Shown: positions 55,742 to 64,000 of the stretch, piece by piece
How positions within the stretch are numbered: the first letter of the stretch is position 1
How the letters are laid out: every line of letters starts with the position of its first letter
Source: Leptolyngbyaceae cyanobacterium
GTDB taxonomy: Bacteria > Cyanobacteriota > Cyanobacteriia > Cyanobacteriales > Aerosakkonemataceae
Length of the DNA stretch: 64,000 nt
Assembly: GCA_036703985.1 (NCBI GenBank)
Contig: DATNQN010000008.1
Location: forward strand, 1-64,000
Direction: 5' to 3'
Notes under the pieces: generated by a model
What the model saw: only the letters and a program-made list of their open reading frames with translations
Database searches by the model: none
Told to the model about the DNA's origin: nothing
Made by a program: the position numbers and the translations under genes

Positions 55742-55999
55742 ATGAAAATTGACATCCACAAACCAGAAGTTGGTGCTTCCCCCCGCTTGTATGCCCAAAA
55801 GTGGTCGCTCGACAGCGAAGGAAATTCTCGGCAGCAGGAACTCCAACCTTCCACATGGGTAAAACTTTTAGAACTTCCGAACCCTTTTAGTTTTGATGAA
55901 GCTTTTCTTCTGTGTCAAAATTCCCAAGACGAATGGCTAGCTTGGATTCCAGATTACGGCGAGGCGGTACTGCATACCCGTCAATTTTGCTTAACTTGA
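55742..55999 (+). CDS. Small conserved hypothetical protein
   Basis: 85 residues, soluble and acidic. Its second half is predicted to form a small beta-sheet (FSFDEAFLLCQNSQDEWLAWIPDYGEAVL). No known family recognised. A terminator follows 70 bp after its stop, so it is monocistronic. The long structured leader hints at post-transcriptional control. Confidence 0.75.
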   Translation: MKIDIHKPEVGASPRLYAQKWSLDSEGNSRQQELQPSTWVKLLELPNPFSFDEAFLLCQNSQDEWLAWIPDYGEAVLHTRQFCLT

Positions 56000-56425
56000 T
56001 TGATTTAGGCTGAGAGATGGCGATTTTCTCCTGACAATAGAGAGTAATACGGGTAATAGGTGTAGCAGTAGAGACGACTCAAGAGGTCGTCTCTCCTATT
56101 TTTAGGCAGAATTGACTTCTCCCTCGGCTGAAGTAAGAGGGATTCTCAATAGTTGTTTTGAGTTGTTTTGCAATGAGATGAATCCACATTACTGCTGAAA
56201 GACGGTTAGGCTTTGTTCGCTGTGAAAGTCAAGGTCTTTTTTTTGTACCCGCGAACAATTGGGTACATTCAAACACTTGTCTGCGATCGAAATACAAGCC
56301 ATTTTACGGATTTTTGTTTATGATGTGGAAAACCGATGAGGGGTCAGACCCCTCACCCCCCTATTAAAAAATATTAAGAGGGGCTTTCTGTTGAAAATTT
56401 CCGGTTTGGTCTGAGTGGCAGAAAT
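56000..56425. other. 426-base intergenic region
   Basis: Contains the terminator at 56070-56105 and a GAGGGGTCAGACCCCTC palindrome at 56338-56354 followed by a C-run, probably the remains of an interspersed repeat. Nothing else is evident. Confidence 0.5.
56070..56105 (+). terminator. Rho-independent terminator
   Basis: A 9-bp perfect stem (AGAGACGAC with GTCGTCTCT, loop TCAAGAG) followed by CCTATTTTTAG. Ends the 85-residue protein gene. Confidence 0.85.
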
Positions 56426-57217
56426 ATGGCAGTAAATAGCGCACACGTCAAACGATTGCTAGAAACCAAACAATGCCAGGGTGGTGACCTAAGCGAGGCA
56501 TCCCTAGCAAGGTTAAATCTGAGTGGAGCCGACTTAAGCGGTGCCTGCTTGGTGTTTGCGAACCTAAATGGTGCGAACCTGAGCGGTGCTAACTTGAGCG
56601 GGGCGGATCTCAGTTTTGCCAATTTAGTTTCGGCTAATCTGGTAAATGCTGACTTAAGCGGGGCAGATTGCAAAGGGCTAAACCTGTTTGATTGTCAGAT
56701 GAATCGCGTCAATTTAAGTGGTGCTGACCTGGGTTTTGCCAATATGGTTAACGTCAATTTGGCGGAAGCTAATTTGAGTGGTGCTGATTTAGATGGTGCC
56801 AACATGATCGGTGGCAATTTAAATCAAGCCAATCTTTGCGGGGCTGACTTGGGCGGTGCTAATTTGGGTAATGCCAATTTAGTAGCAGCTAATTTGTCTA
56901 ACGCTACTTTATGCGATGCTCGTTTAGTGGGTGCTGATTTAAAAGATTCTAATCTTTGCGGGGCGGACTTAAGAGATGCCAATTTGTTAAACGCTAATTT
57001 AACTGGGGCGAACTTGAGTAGCGCTAATTTGAGTGGTGCTAATTTAGCTAATGCTAGGCTAGATGGCGTAATTGGACTCTACAGAGAAGATACTGTGGTA
57101 GTTAGACAAAATGAACCTCCAATGTCTAATATGCCTTATGTAAATCTCTCTCAACCTAGTTTGTACGCTCCTGCTAACAATAATTTCCGATTACCAAGAC
57201 CGGGGTTGCCATCTTAA
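56426..57217 (+). CDS. Pentapeptide-repeat protein
   Basis: 263 residues. About 35 tandem pentapeptides of the A(D/N)LSG type from residue 20 to 210 (for example ADLSGACLVFANLNGANLSG) form a right-handed quadrilateral beta-helix. Short N-terminal helix (VKRLLETKQCQGGDLSEASL) and a flexible C-terminal tail. Family members are common in cyanobacteria; functions vary and cannot be read here. No membrane segment or signal. Confidence 0.95.
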   Translation: MAVNSAHVKRLLETKQCQGGDLSEASLARLNLSGADLSGACLVFANLNGANLSGANLSGADLSFANLVSANLVNADLSGADCKGLNLFDCQMNRVNLSGADLGFANMVNVNLAEANLSGADLDGANMIGGNLNQANLCGADLGGANLGNANLVAANLSNATLCDARLVGADLKDSNLCGADLRDANLLNANLTGANLSSANLSGANLANARLDGVIGLYREDTVVVRQNEPPMSNMPYVNLSQPSLYAPANNNFRLPRPGLPS

Positions 57218-57293
57218 AATAATAAGTTAAGAATTAAAAATTAAAAATTCCTAGAGAATGCTCTGGCGTAATATTTTTAATTTTTAATTGACT

Positions 57294-57375
57294 AGGACTT
57301 ACGTTTTGACATTAAATAGGCAGGTTTATTGTTATTTTTCTGCCTGATTGATGAGTAGTTTTGTACGTAAGTCCT
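57294..57375. repeat. MITE-like element with 10-11-bp inverted ends
   Basis: AGGACTTACGT (57294-57304) and ACGTAAGTCCT (57365-57375) are perfect inverted ends of an 82-base element with an inner GGCAG/CTGCC hairpin. 'GGACTTACG' ends are frequent in cyanobacterial mobile elements. It lies between the convergent pentapeptide and DUF3082 genes. Confidence 0.6.
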
Positions 57376-57402
57376 TTTAGTCTTTCGTGCTATCGATTTT
57401 AA

Positions 57403-57747
57403 TTAATTTTGGGGCGGCGCGGGTTGATTTTTTAGTTGTTGGATAGAAAGTTGCACCGCCAGAGCAATTAAACCAAGAGCAATTAAACCAAAAATGCCTG
57501 TTGCTAAAGTGCTGATACCAACTACTAAAGTACGAACGGCAACGGTAATGTTGATAACTGCGACATTATGAGACTGAATTGGTTTGTTGGCAAAGGTTTG
57601 GGCGATCGAGGATGTGAGTAAATAGCTGCCTGTAGACATGGCGATCGCGATCGCAGAACCAATCAAACAACGCCAAGGACTCGGTTGAGATGAGCTTTGT
57701 TCAGTTAATTTTGGTTGATTTGTTTCAGTTGGTGTGGGATTAGCCAT
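57403..57747 (-). CDS. DUF3082 family protein
   Basis: 114 residues. A proline- and glutamine-rich N-terminal tail precedes two transmembrane helices (about 30-48 and 71-95), the pattern of cyanobacterial DUF3082. Function unknown. It lies 32 bp downstream of ispE on the same strand, probably in one transcript. Confidence 0.85.
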   Translation of the reverse strand: MANPTPTETNQPKLTEQSSSQPSPWRCLIGSAIAIAMSTGSYLLTSSIAQTFANKPIQSHNVAVINITVAVRTLVVGISTLATGIFGLIALGLIALAVQLSIQQLKNQPAPPQN

Positions 57748-57779
57748 AAATGATTTATTAGTTTGAGTTTAGTGAAGAG

Positions 57780-58727
57780 TTAGCTAGCAACGCGAATGCC
57801 CGTGGGAATAAATTGAGCGAGCCAAAAGTCGAGATCGGGGTCGGAAATGGCGCTGGCTACTTCATTTTTAACTTGTTCGGCTTGAGCAAGAGATTTGGTA
57901 AGGGCGAAAACGGTTGGGCCGGAACCTGACATCATCGTACCTAAAATTTCGCTGGTACGGGCAAAAGCTTCTCGTAATCGCAATACTTGGGTATGGGCTG
58001 GTAAAACGACTTTTTCTAAATCATTGTAGAGATATTGACCGATTTTAGCGCTATCTTTATGGGCGATCGCATTTACCAAAGCTCCTGATTTTAGGTTGGC
58101 AGAATGTGCTTCCCAACTTTGGCGATCGTATTTATAAGAACTTTCAAATTGTTGTTTGTAGGTAGTGTATGCCCAAGCAGTAGAAACTTGCAAACTGCGA
58201 TATTTAGCTAATACTAAATAAAGATGATCTAAATCTGGTAAAGGGGAAAGCTTTTCACCTCTACCCGTCGCAATTGCCGTACCGCCAGCGATACAGAAAG
58301 GTACGTCAGAGCCGAGTTGAGCGGCTAATTCTTGTAATTCCGATTGAGTTAAGCCCAAATTCCACATTAAATCTAAACCAACTAATACGGCGGCTGCATT
58401 TGTAGAGCCGCCAGCTAATCCTGCCGCCACGGGAATGCGTTTATCTATATCAATTTCTACACCGCCGTACTGAGCAAAGGCGGTAGGAAATTGTTCTGCC
58501 ATTAATATAGCGGCTCGATAAGCAATGTTACTTTTATCTAGGGGTACTAATGGGTGGTTGCAATGAATGCGAATGGCGTCAGTGCCGTTGGAATGTAAGC
58601 GTATGTAGTCTGCCAAATCTATACTTTGCAGTATCATTGCTAGCTCGTGATAACCATCCGGACGAGCGCCGATAATTTCTAGATAGAGGTTAACTTTAGC
58701 TGGGGCAATTAGAGTGTAGGAACGCAT
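57780..58727 (-). CDS. ispE: 4-diphosphocytidyl-2-C-methyl-D-erythritol kinase
   Basis: 315 residues, GHMP kinase family. The glycine-rich ATP motif is PVAAGLAGGSTNAAAVL; the N-terminal YTLIAPAKVNLYLEIIGARPDGYHEL and C-terminal MMSGSGPTVFAL are family signatures. Phosphorylates the C2 hydroxyl of CDP-ME in the MEP pathway that supplies isoprenoids for carotenoids and chlorophyll. The rsmA gene lies 64 bp upstream on the same strand. Confidence 0.97.
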   Translation of the reverse strand: MRSYTLIAPAKVNLYLEIIGARPDGYHELAMILQSIDLADYIRLHSNGTDAIRIHCNHPLVPLDKSNIAYRAAILMAEQFPTAFAQYGGVEIDIDKRIPVAAGLAGGSTNAAAVLVGLDLMWNLGLTQSELQELAAQLGSDVPFCIAGGTAIATGRGEKLSPLPDLDHLYLVLAKYRSLQVSTAWAYTTYKQQFESSYKYDRQSWEAHSANLKSGALVNAIAHKDSAKIGQYLYNDLEKVVLPAHTQVLRLREAFARTSEILGTMMSGSGPTVFALTKSLAQAEQVKNEVASAISDPDLDFWLAQFIPTGIRVAS

Positions 58728-58791
58728 TCGATTTTAGAGTTTTGATTTTAGATTTTAAATTGGAAAAGGGTTAAGATGGAGGATTTTTTTA

Positions 58792-59610
58792 TTATCCACT
58801 GATTGGTAACATATTGCTCAATTTTACCCAATGTTCCAGGCTGAGATCTTCTGCACGAGCTTGTGGGTTTATTTCTAATTGTTCCAGCACTTCGGTTAAG
58901 CGATCGCGCTCGATTACACTTTTTAAATTATTTCGCAACATTTTGCGCTTTTCGGCAAAGCCGAGTTTTACCAATGCTTCTAGAAATTTGGGATCATCGG
59001 CAGTTTGGCGGATGTGAGGACGCAAACGCACTACGGCAGAGTCTACTTTAGGGGCTGGGTAAAAATCTTTAGCCGGTACGATACAAATTAATTCGCAACT
59101 TGCTAAATATTGTACTCGCACTGTTAAGGCTCCAAATGCTTTCGATGAAGGTTTGGCATATAATCTTTCAGCTACTTCTTTTTGAACTAAAAGTACGATC
59201 GAATCAAAAGGTTTGGGGTTAGGATAAGAAATCGTACCTAATAGCTTTTCTAAAATTGGCCCGGTGATATTGTATGGGATATTCGCAACTACTTTATGTA
59301 AATTTTGGAAAGCCGGAAAGTTAGCTAAGTTAGCTTCTAAATCGATATTTAATATATCTCCTTGTAAAAGCAAGAAATTTTCTGTTTTGCCCAATTTTTT
59401 GGCTAATGATTGACATAAGTCGCGGTCAATTTCTACCGAGACTACAGATTCGGCTAGTGGCAATAATCGGCGGGTGAGGATACCGGTACCGGGGCCAATT
59501 TCTAAAATGCGATCGCTTTTGCTAATTTCTGCGGCGGCGACGATTTGATTGAGCGCTTTATCACTTTTCAGCCAGTGCTGGGCAAATTGTTTACGGGGTT
59601 GATGATACAT
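58792..59610 (-). CDS. rsmA: 16S rRNA adenine dimethyltransferase RsmA/KsgA
   Basis: 272 residues. SAM-binding ILEIGPGTGILTRRLL, catalytic NIPYNI and the N-terminal RKQFAQHWLKSDKALNQIV are the family features. Dimethylates two adjacent adenines (A1518/A1519) near the 3' end of 16S rRNA. Cotranscription with ispE is likely, as often in bacteria. Confidence 0.97.
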   Translation of the reverse strand: MYHQPRKQFAQHWLKSDKALNQIVAAAEISKSDRILEIGPGTGILTRRLLPLAESVVSVEIDRDLCQSLAKKLGKTENFLLLQGDILNIDLEANLANFPAFQNLHKVVANIPYNITGPILEKLLGTISYPNPKPFDSIVLLVQKEVAERLYAKPSSKAFGALTVRVQYLASCELICIVPAKDFYPAPKVDSAVVRLRPHIRQTADDPKFLEALVKLGFAEKRKMLRNNLKSVIERDRLTEVLEQLEINPQARAEDLSLEHWVKLSNMLPISG

Positions 59611-59743
59611 CGCAATTTTAGATTTTAGACTTTAGATCGATCGGTTTACAAAGACAATATTTAATTTTACTGGAAAAGACGGATCTCGGTTGACAATGTG
59701 AGTAATTAGATTAAATTGAACCTACCACCACGAGAGGTTGTTG

Positions 59744-61573
59744 ATGTCTACCTCATCTATACTAGAACGGCGTACAATTAGCAATAGTGAAGGTTTAACA
59801 GAGTTCAACAATTTTTTCAAAAATAACGAACAGGCTGCTGATGAGGCGGCAACTAAATTAAAGGCATATTGGCATAAGTGGGCGGTGGCATTTGATGCTC
59901 AATGGTTTGCGCCAACTGAAATTAATGCTAAAATTTTAGTTGGCAAAAAGTTAGCGCAAGAAGTAGAAAACGCCAAGTTTAAAGTAGCGGTAATAATTAA
60001 ACAGGCTTTAGAAGGAAAGCAAGTACTAGCACCCGTAACTCCTCCGACGAATCCAGTCAATAATGATGATGCCGTAGCAGCTTTTTATTCAATATTTAAA
60101 AGCCAGCAGATAGCAGATAAAGAGGTAGAAAAATTAGTTACTCATTGGAATCAATGGGCGATCGCATTTGGCGGACAATGGTTTGCTCCCGCCAATTTTA
60201 ATGCTCAAGTCGTTGCAGGTCGATTAATTGCCAAAGCGATGAACGATGCCAGAAGCAAGGTATCTAATGCAATTAAACAAGCAATCGAAGGTAAACAAAT
60301 CAATTCTTTTTCAGATCGGGAACTTGAGGATAATCATCAATCTCCTCCCATTTTACAAGATAAGTTAGAGCAAGCAAAAGACCGATTACAAGTTTTTAAG
60401 GATTTTGTAAAAATTGAGGTTAATATGGGTGCGAACGCTAATAAGTTGGCGTTTCTATATCGAGGACTGCAATCTTCGCCTTATAAACAAGAAATTAACA
60501 ATTATCCAGAGCGGTTAATAGAAAAACCTGATGGTGTAAGTGTAGTTTCTTATGGTGAAACTGTGGTTTTAAAAGAATCTAATAAAACGGTGACATTTAG
60601 CCCTTATCCTGAGGTTGGCAAAATGCCGGAAATCGATCCGAAAGGATTAGATTTTTTGCATGGGGACATTAAGGAAGCTTGTGTTTGTGTTGGTAGTTTC
60701 GTAAAAGACAAATTGAAAGCTAATTGGTTAGGTAGAAATGCGATTACTAAAGGACAGTTTTGGAGCGCTACAAAAATTATTCCGATTTTGAATGTATTGT
60801 CTAGAGCAAATAGTAATTCAGCCGATACAGATATAGATAATTGCGTAATTAGAGACCGCGATCGCCGAAAAAGAGATATGCCGTTTTATGAGGTAGCTTG
60901 GGATGTCGTTAGTTATGGCGATCGCATCGCTAGTTCCAACTCATTAGCAGCCATGCTCAAACGATTTGAAAGTCGATCCGGGTTGGAAAATTGGACGAAA
61001 AAAATTACGGGCAATAGTAATTTAAACTTTCGTGGTTCTTACGGAGAACCAGCTTTTATTTACAATCCAGAAGTATACGACTTAAAAAAAAGAAAAGTCC
61101 TGCTAACTTCTGCTATAGAAGGAGTTGCCGGAGAAAACTTATTAACTGCTTACGATCTAACGCGCTTTATTTCTATGTTAGGATGGCATCATTATATACC
61201 TCAAACATCCCGATTTCCAGGCGCACAGTGGAGCAGTTTAGAAAGCATAGTGAGAGCGATGGGTACGGATGCTTGCCGTTATGTTGATGCGGCAATTAAA
61301 ATGTTAGGATTGGAAAGCTTTATTAAGTCACCAGTAATTATTTCTAAGCTAGGAAATGGCTATAGTAGCAGTAGAAATAGATATGAATTCGTGTATGTAT
61401 CTCTAGTGCAGTTTGTGGATGAACTTCCGAAAGCACAAGGAAATCCAGCTAAGTTAAAAACTGTTAGTATGGCTTTACGGGGAGCTAGTCGCGATGCAGT
61501 GCAGCTTGATGCAAGAATGGCAACAGAAGTAACGGAAATTTTGCGCCGAGTGGTGATGGAAGAGTTAGCTTGA
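59744..61573 (+). CDS. Penicillin-binding-fold protein with duplicated N-terminal domain
   Basis: 609 residues from the ATG at 59744 (GAGAGG six bases upstream); a TTG at 59738 is less likely. Two repeats of about 75 residues (about 18-93 and 110-185, each with W-A-AF---WFAP and I-KQA-EGKQ) precede a long domain. In it SATK (Ser341-Lys344), SSN (Ser397-Asn399) and KLG (Lys535-Gly537) stand in the order and roughly the spacing of the SxxK, SxN and KTG motifs of class A beta-lactamases and penicillin-binding proteins; LTAYDLTRFISML resembles the TTP-x-x-MA helix. No signal peptide or membrane helix is seen, so it seems cytoplasmic, which is odd for that fold. Function unknown. Confidence 0.6.
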   Translation: MSTSSILERRTISNSEGLTEFNNFFKNNEQAADEAATKLKAYWHKWAVAFDAQWFAPTEINAKILVGKKLAQEVENAKFKVAVIIKQALEGKQVLAPVTPPTNPVNNDDAVAAFYSIFKSQQIADKEVEKLVTHWNQWAIAFGGQWFAPANFNAQVVAGRLIAKAMNDARSKVSNAIKQAIEGKQINSFSDRELEDNHQSPPILQDKLEQAKDRLQVFKDFVKIEVNMGANANKLAFLYRGLQSSPYKQEINNYPERLIEKPDGVSVVSYGETVVLKESNKTVTFSPYPEVGKMPEIDPKGLDFLHGDIKEACVCVGSFVKDKLKANWLGRNAITKGQFWSATKIIPILNVLSRANSNSADTDIDNCVIRDRDRRKRDMPFYEVAWDVVSYGDRIASSNSLAAMLKRFESRSGLENWTKKITGNSNLNFRGSYGEPAFIYNPEVYDLKKRKVLLTSAIEGVAGENLLTAYDLTRFISMLGWHHYIPQTSRFPGAQWSSLESIVRAMGTDACRYVDAAIKMLGLESFIKSPVIISKLGNGYSSSRNRYEFVYVSLVQFVDELPKAQGNPAKLKTVSMALRGASRDAVQLDARMATEVTEILRRVVMEELA

Positions 61574-61607
61574 ATGAGTTATTTATGATTATCAAAAGAG
61601 GTAAGAA

Positions 61608-61680
61608 ATTTTTTTTACCACAGATGTCCACAGATAAACACAGATAAACACAGATGAACGCAGATGAACACAGATGTAAT
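61608..61680. repeat. Interspersed repeat (ACCACAGATGTCCACAGAT), third copy
   Basis: TTTTTTTTACCACAGATGTC then CACAGATAAACACAGATAAAC and further ACAGATG units. Same family as 33097 and 33573; this copy has more tandem units. It lies in the gap before the AIM24 genes. Confidence 0.75.
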
Positions 61681-61855
61681 TGTAGATAACGCATAAGGTA
61701 GATAGAGCTAATTATTCTGAATCCTGAATTCTGACTCCTGAATTCTATTCTATTGCGATCGCAAACATTTCCATATTTTTTTTAAGAACACTGGACAGTA
61801 CAAAAAATTCTGCCAAACTGGGATTGATATCTTCCAATGGGAGGAGAATTTAACA

Positions 61856-62521
61856 GTGAAATACGAAATTCGCTATAAACCTGCTTTTGCGGCTATTTTT
61901 ATTACCTTGAGTCCTGGGGAAAGCATTACGGCGGAAGCTGGAGCAATGACGAGTATGGATGCAAAATTTTCCATGAAAACCGAATTTTCCGGTGGTTTTA
62001 TTTCAGGATTAATTAAAAAGTTTTTTGGTGGAGAAACTTTGTTCGTTAATGTATTTACGAACCAAAGTCAGCAGCCTTTAAACTTAGTTTTAACTCAATC
62101 AACTATTGGGGATATTGGGTGCATAGATTTAAGAGGCGGCCAAGAAATTTGCTTTCAGCCAGGTGCATATATTGCCCATAGTCCTGGTGTAAAGATGGGC
62201 GTACAATGGGCAGGTTTTAAGAGTTGGATTTCAGGAGAAGGCTTATTTAAATTGAAATTGAAAGGCAACGGACAAGTGTTTTTTGGTGCGTATGGTGGAA
62301 TTACTAAAAAACGGATTAGCGGCGAATTTATTGTGGATACTTCTCATTTAGTTGCCTATGATTCTAGTATTAAAATGAATATAGGATTAGCTGGTGGTTT
62401 AATTGGTTCTGTAACCTCCGGTGAAGGATTAGTAAATAAACTGTCGGGAAACGGCGAAATTTATTTACAATCCAGAAGTATTCAAGGACTAGTTAAATAT
62501 TTACGACCGAAAATGTTTTAG
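61856..62521 (+). CDS. AIM24/TIGR00266 family protein, copy 1
   Basis: 221 residues from a GTG with GGAGGAG nine bases upstream. Family features: GESITAEAGAMTSMDA, the GGFISGLIKKFFGGETLFVNVF turn and FIVDTSHLVAYDSSI. The protein forms a trimeric beta-prism-like fold. Function unknown in bacteria; yeast Aim24 is mitochondrial. First of three tandem copies on the same strand. Confidence 0.92.
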   Translation: MKYEIRYKPAFAAIFITLSPGESITAEAGAMTSMDAKFSMKTEFSGGFISGLIKKFFGGETLFVNVFTNQSQQPLNLVLTQSTIGDIGCIDLRGGQEICFQPGAYIAHSPGVKMGVQWAGFKSWISGEGLFKLKLKGNGQVFFGAYGGITKKRISGEFIVDTSHLVAYDSSIKMNIGLAGGLIGSVTSGEGLVNKLSGNGEIYLQSRSIQGLVKYLRPKMF

Positions 62522-62577
62522 TAATTAGTATTTGTGGCGGATAAAGATTAGGAATAATAAAAGGAGATGTAACGTAA

Positions 62578-63255
62578 ATGAATGTAGAACTTTTACATCA
62601 ACCGGATAGTACGATCGCGCGGGTTACTCTTGACGGGAAGGAAGAATTAGTAGCAGAAGCTGGCTGTATGATTGCGATGAGCGGTTTCATTAACGCCAGC
62701 ACTACTTTGCGACAAGGAAAAGGAGGAGGAATTTTAGGCGGATTGAAACGTTTAGTAGGAGGCGAATCTCTATTTTTAAGCGTTTTTCGATCTCCAATGG
62801 CGGGAGGAGAAATATTTCTTGCCCCAAAACTAATGGGAGATATTTTTACTTATGGAATGACGGGTAGTGAGTTAGTCGTTCAATCAACTTCTTATCTAGC
62901 CAGCGAATCGAATGTTGATATTGAATTGGGTTTTCAAGGCTTCAAATCTTTATTTTCTGGGGAATCTCTATTTTGGTTAAGTTTGAGCGGTCATGGTTAT
63001 GTATTGCTCACTTCTTTTGGCGCTGTTTATGAAGTAGATGTAAACGGCGAATATATTGTCGATACCGGACATATCGTAGCATTTGAAAAAAGTTTGAATT
63101 TTAAAATTACCAAAGCTAATACTAGTTGGGCTGGTGCTTTTTTTGGTGGAGAAGGATTAGTTTGTCGTTTTGAAGGAAAAGGTAAAGTATTTTGCCAAAC
63201 TCATAACCCCGGCGCATTCGGTCGCCTGGTTGGTTCTCAATTACCACCGAGATAG
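62578..63255 (+). CDS. AIM24/TIGR00266 family protein, copy 2
   Basis: 225 residues with AAGGAG ahead of the ATG. Core motifs as in copy 1: VAEAGCMIAMSG, GGILGGLKRLVGGESLFLSVF, YIVDTGHIVAFEKSLNF. 56 bp after copy 1. Sequence divergence between the copies suggests different partners. Confidence 0.92.
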   Translation: MNVELLHQPDSTIARVTLDGKEELVAEAGCMIAMSGFINASTTLRQGKGGGILGGLKRLVGGESLFLSVFRSPMAGGEIFLAPKLMGDIFTYGMTGSELVVQSTSYLASESNVDIELGFQGFKSLFSGESLFWLSLSGHGYVLLTSFGAVYEVDVNGEYIVDTGHIVAFEKSLNFKITKANTSWAGAFFGGEGLVCRFEGKGKVFCQTHNPGAFGRLVGSQLPPR

Positions 63256-63282
63256 TTGGTGATGGGAAGAAATTCCCAATGA

Positions 63283-63320
63283 GAAATGACAAATAACAAA
63301 TGACAAATGACAAATGACAA
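63283..63320. repeat. AAATGAC heptamer repeats
   Basis: About five copies of AAATGAC/AAATAAC lie directly before the start of the third AIM24 copy and replace its usual leader, with no clear ribosome-binding site left. Confidence 0.7.
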
Positions 63321-63322
63321 TT

Positions 63323-64000
63323 ATGAATGAAATTGCATATCACATCGAACATTCTCCTGCTTATGCTTCCTTGCGATTGGACTTAAAAACCAGTCAAAAA
63401 GTATTAGTAGAATCTGGTGCAATGGCAGCAATGGACACTAATATTAAAATGCAATCAAAAGTGCAAGGAGGTTTCTTAAAAGGTCTTGGTCGAATGGTCA
63501 GTGGCGAATCATTTTTTGTAAGTGAATTCACTGCTGAAGGAAGACCGGGACAATTATATATTTCTCCGGGGGTTCCGGGAGATATCCAACATTATCATTT
63601 AGATGGTAATGGTTTGATGCTTCAATCTTCTGGCTTTGTTGCGGCTAGCCCAACTGTGGAAATAGATACCAAATTCCAAGGATTTAAGGGCTTTTTTAGT
63701 GGTGAATCGCTATTTTTATTGAGGGCTACTGGCAAAGGCGATATTTGGTTTAGTTCTTATGGAGCAGTTGTGGAAATTCCCGTAGAAGATAATTATGTGG
63801 TCGATACTGGTTACATTGTGGCTTTTGAAGATACGCTGAATTATCAAGTTGAAATGTTGGGTGGTTTGTCATTTAAAGGTTTGAAAACTGGGATTTTAGG
63901 TGGTGAAGGATTGGTTTGTCGCTTCAGCGGTCGAGGGCGTTTATGGATTCAATCTCGCGAAATTTATGGTTTGATTAATTTCTTAAATCCTTTCCGCCCA
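63323..64000 (+). CDS. AIM24/TIGR00266 family protein, copy 3 (truncated by window end)
   Basis: 226 codons visible from ATG 63323, with no stop before the window ends. VESGAMAAMDTNIKMQSKVQ, GGFLKGLGRMVSGESFFVSEF and NYVVDTGYIVAFEDTLNY are the family motifs. Nearly full length judging by copies 1 and 2. The start follows the heptamer repeats. Confidence 0.88.
   Translation, partial: MNEIAYHIEHSPAYASLRLDLKTSQKVLVESGAMAAMDTNIKMQSKVQGGFLKGLGRMVSGESFFVSEFTAEGRPGQLYISPGVPGDIQHYHLDGNGLMLQSSGFVAASPTVEIDTKFQGFKGFFSGESLFLLRATGKGDIWFSSYGAVVEIPVEDNYVVDTGYIVAFEDTLNYQVEMLGGLSFKGLKTGILGGEGLVCRFSGRGRLWIQSREIYGLINFLNPFRP

Noticed and set aside
56481-57060. CRISPR-like periodicity
   Set aside because: The 15-base period comes from pentapeptide codons, not repeat-spacer units; no cas genes are nearby.
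63283-63320. Repeat array as a CRISPR
   Set aside because: Heptamers without spacers.

Overview
The window comes from a cyanobacterium, probably filamentous. The octamer GCGATCGC and its core recur throughout, and the gene content is typical of the group: cyanobacterium-restricted families (DUF1830, DUF2811, DUF3082, DUF6335, a CPP1-like protein), a carotenoid-desaturase-like flavoprotein, very large PAS/GAF hybrid kinases, a pentapeptide-repeat protein, heptameric short tandem repeats and small palindromes between genes. I found no tRNA, rRNA, complete insertion sequence or CRISPR array. The genus cannot be fixed from what I see.

Layout. 1-4900: an outward-facing promoter at the left edge, an ABC-2 exporter pair, and a divergent Tat-type flavoprotein that carries a Rieske domain. 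4900-11600: a zinc-ribbon Ser/Thr kinase, a frameshifted small gene, and housekeeping glyS and murD. 11600-20400: an island of stress-type genes (two DUF6335 proteins sharing an upstream motif, DUF2267, a PfpI/ferritin-like fusion, a decayed SDR gene, a phosphoribosyltransferase, a zinc alcohol dehydrogenase, a cupin, a haem-oxygenase-like diiron protein, a methyltransferase). 20500-26700: a sensory locus whose main protein combines a complete ethylene-binding domain, GAF domains (one cyanobacteriochrome-like), a histidine kinase and a receiver, followed by a receiver-kinase partner. 26900-33500: a HAD remnant, a GH31 glucosidase, secreted small proteins, a membrane-anchored subtilisin and a small thioredoxin flanked by inverted repeats. 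33600-42800: a second-messenger operon (diguanylate cyclase, GHKL-type regulator, STAS protein, adenylate cyclase) divergent from a 1629-residue CBS/six-PAS/GAF hybrid kinase. 43100-50200: a CHAT-N-terminus-like/TPR membrane protein, ddl, an SDR, hppD and a CPP1-like protein. 50500-54700: tandem OmpR-type regulators, DUF2811, a tight cluster of DnaA-box-like sites, and an HD-GYP phosphodiesterase. 55700-64000: a pentapeptide protein, ispE, rsmA, a penicillin-binding-fold protein of new architecture, and three tandem AIM24/TIGR00266 genes, the last running off the window.

How parts work together (inference). The window is rich in signal transduction. Both arms of nucleotide second-messenger signalling occur: c-di-GMP made by the GGDEF protein and degraded by the HD-GYP protein, and cAMP made by the class III cyclase. 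The two cyclase-type enzymes share an unusual N-terminal 'EHGD' coiled-coil module and sit in one operon with a partner-switching pair. The ethylene/light receptor is a separate input. The best candidates for something undescribed are the shared-module cyclase operon, the ethylene/bilin receptor locus, the phased DnaA-box cluster at 52867-52985, and the SxxK/SxN/KxG protein with a duplicated N-terminal domain at 59744-61573.
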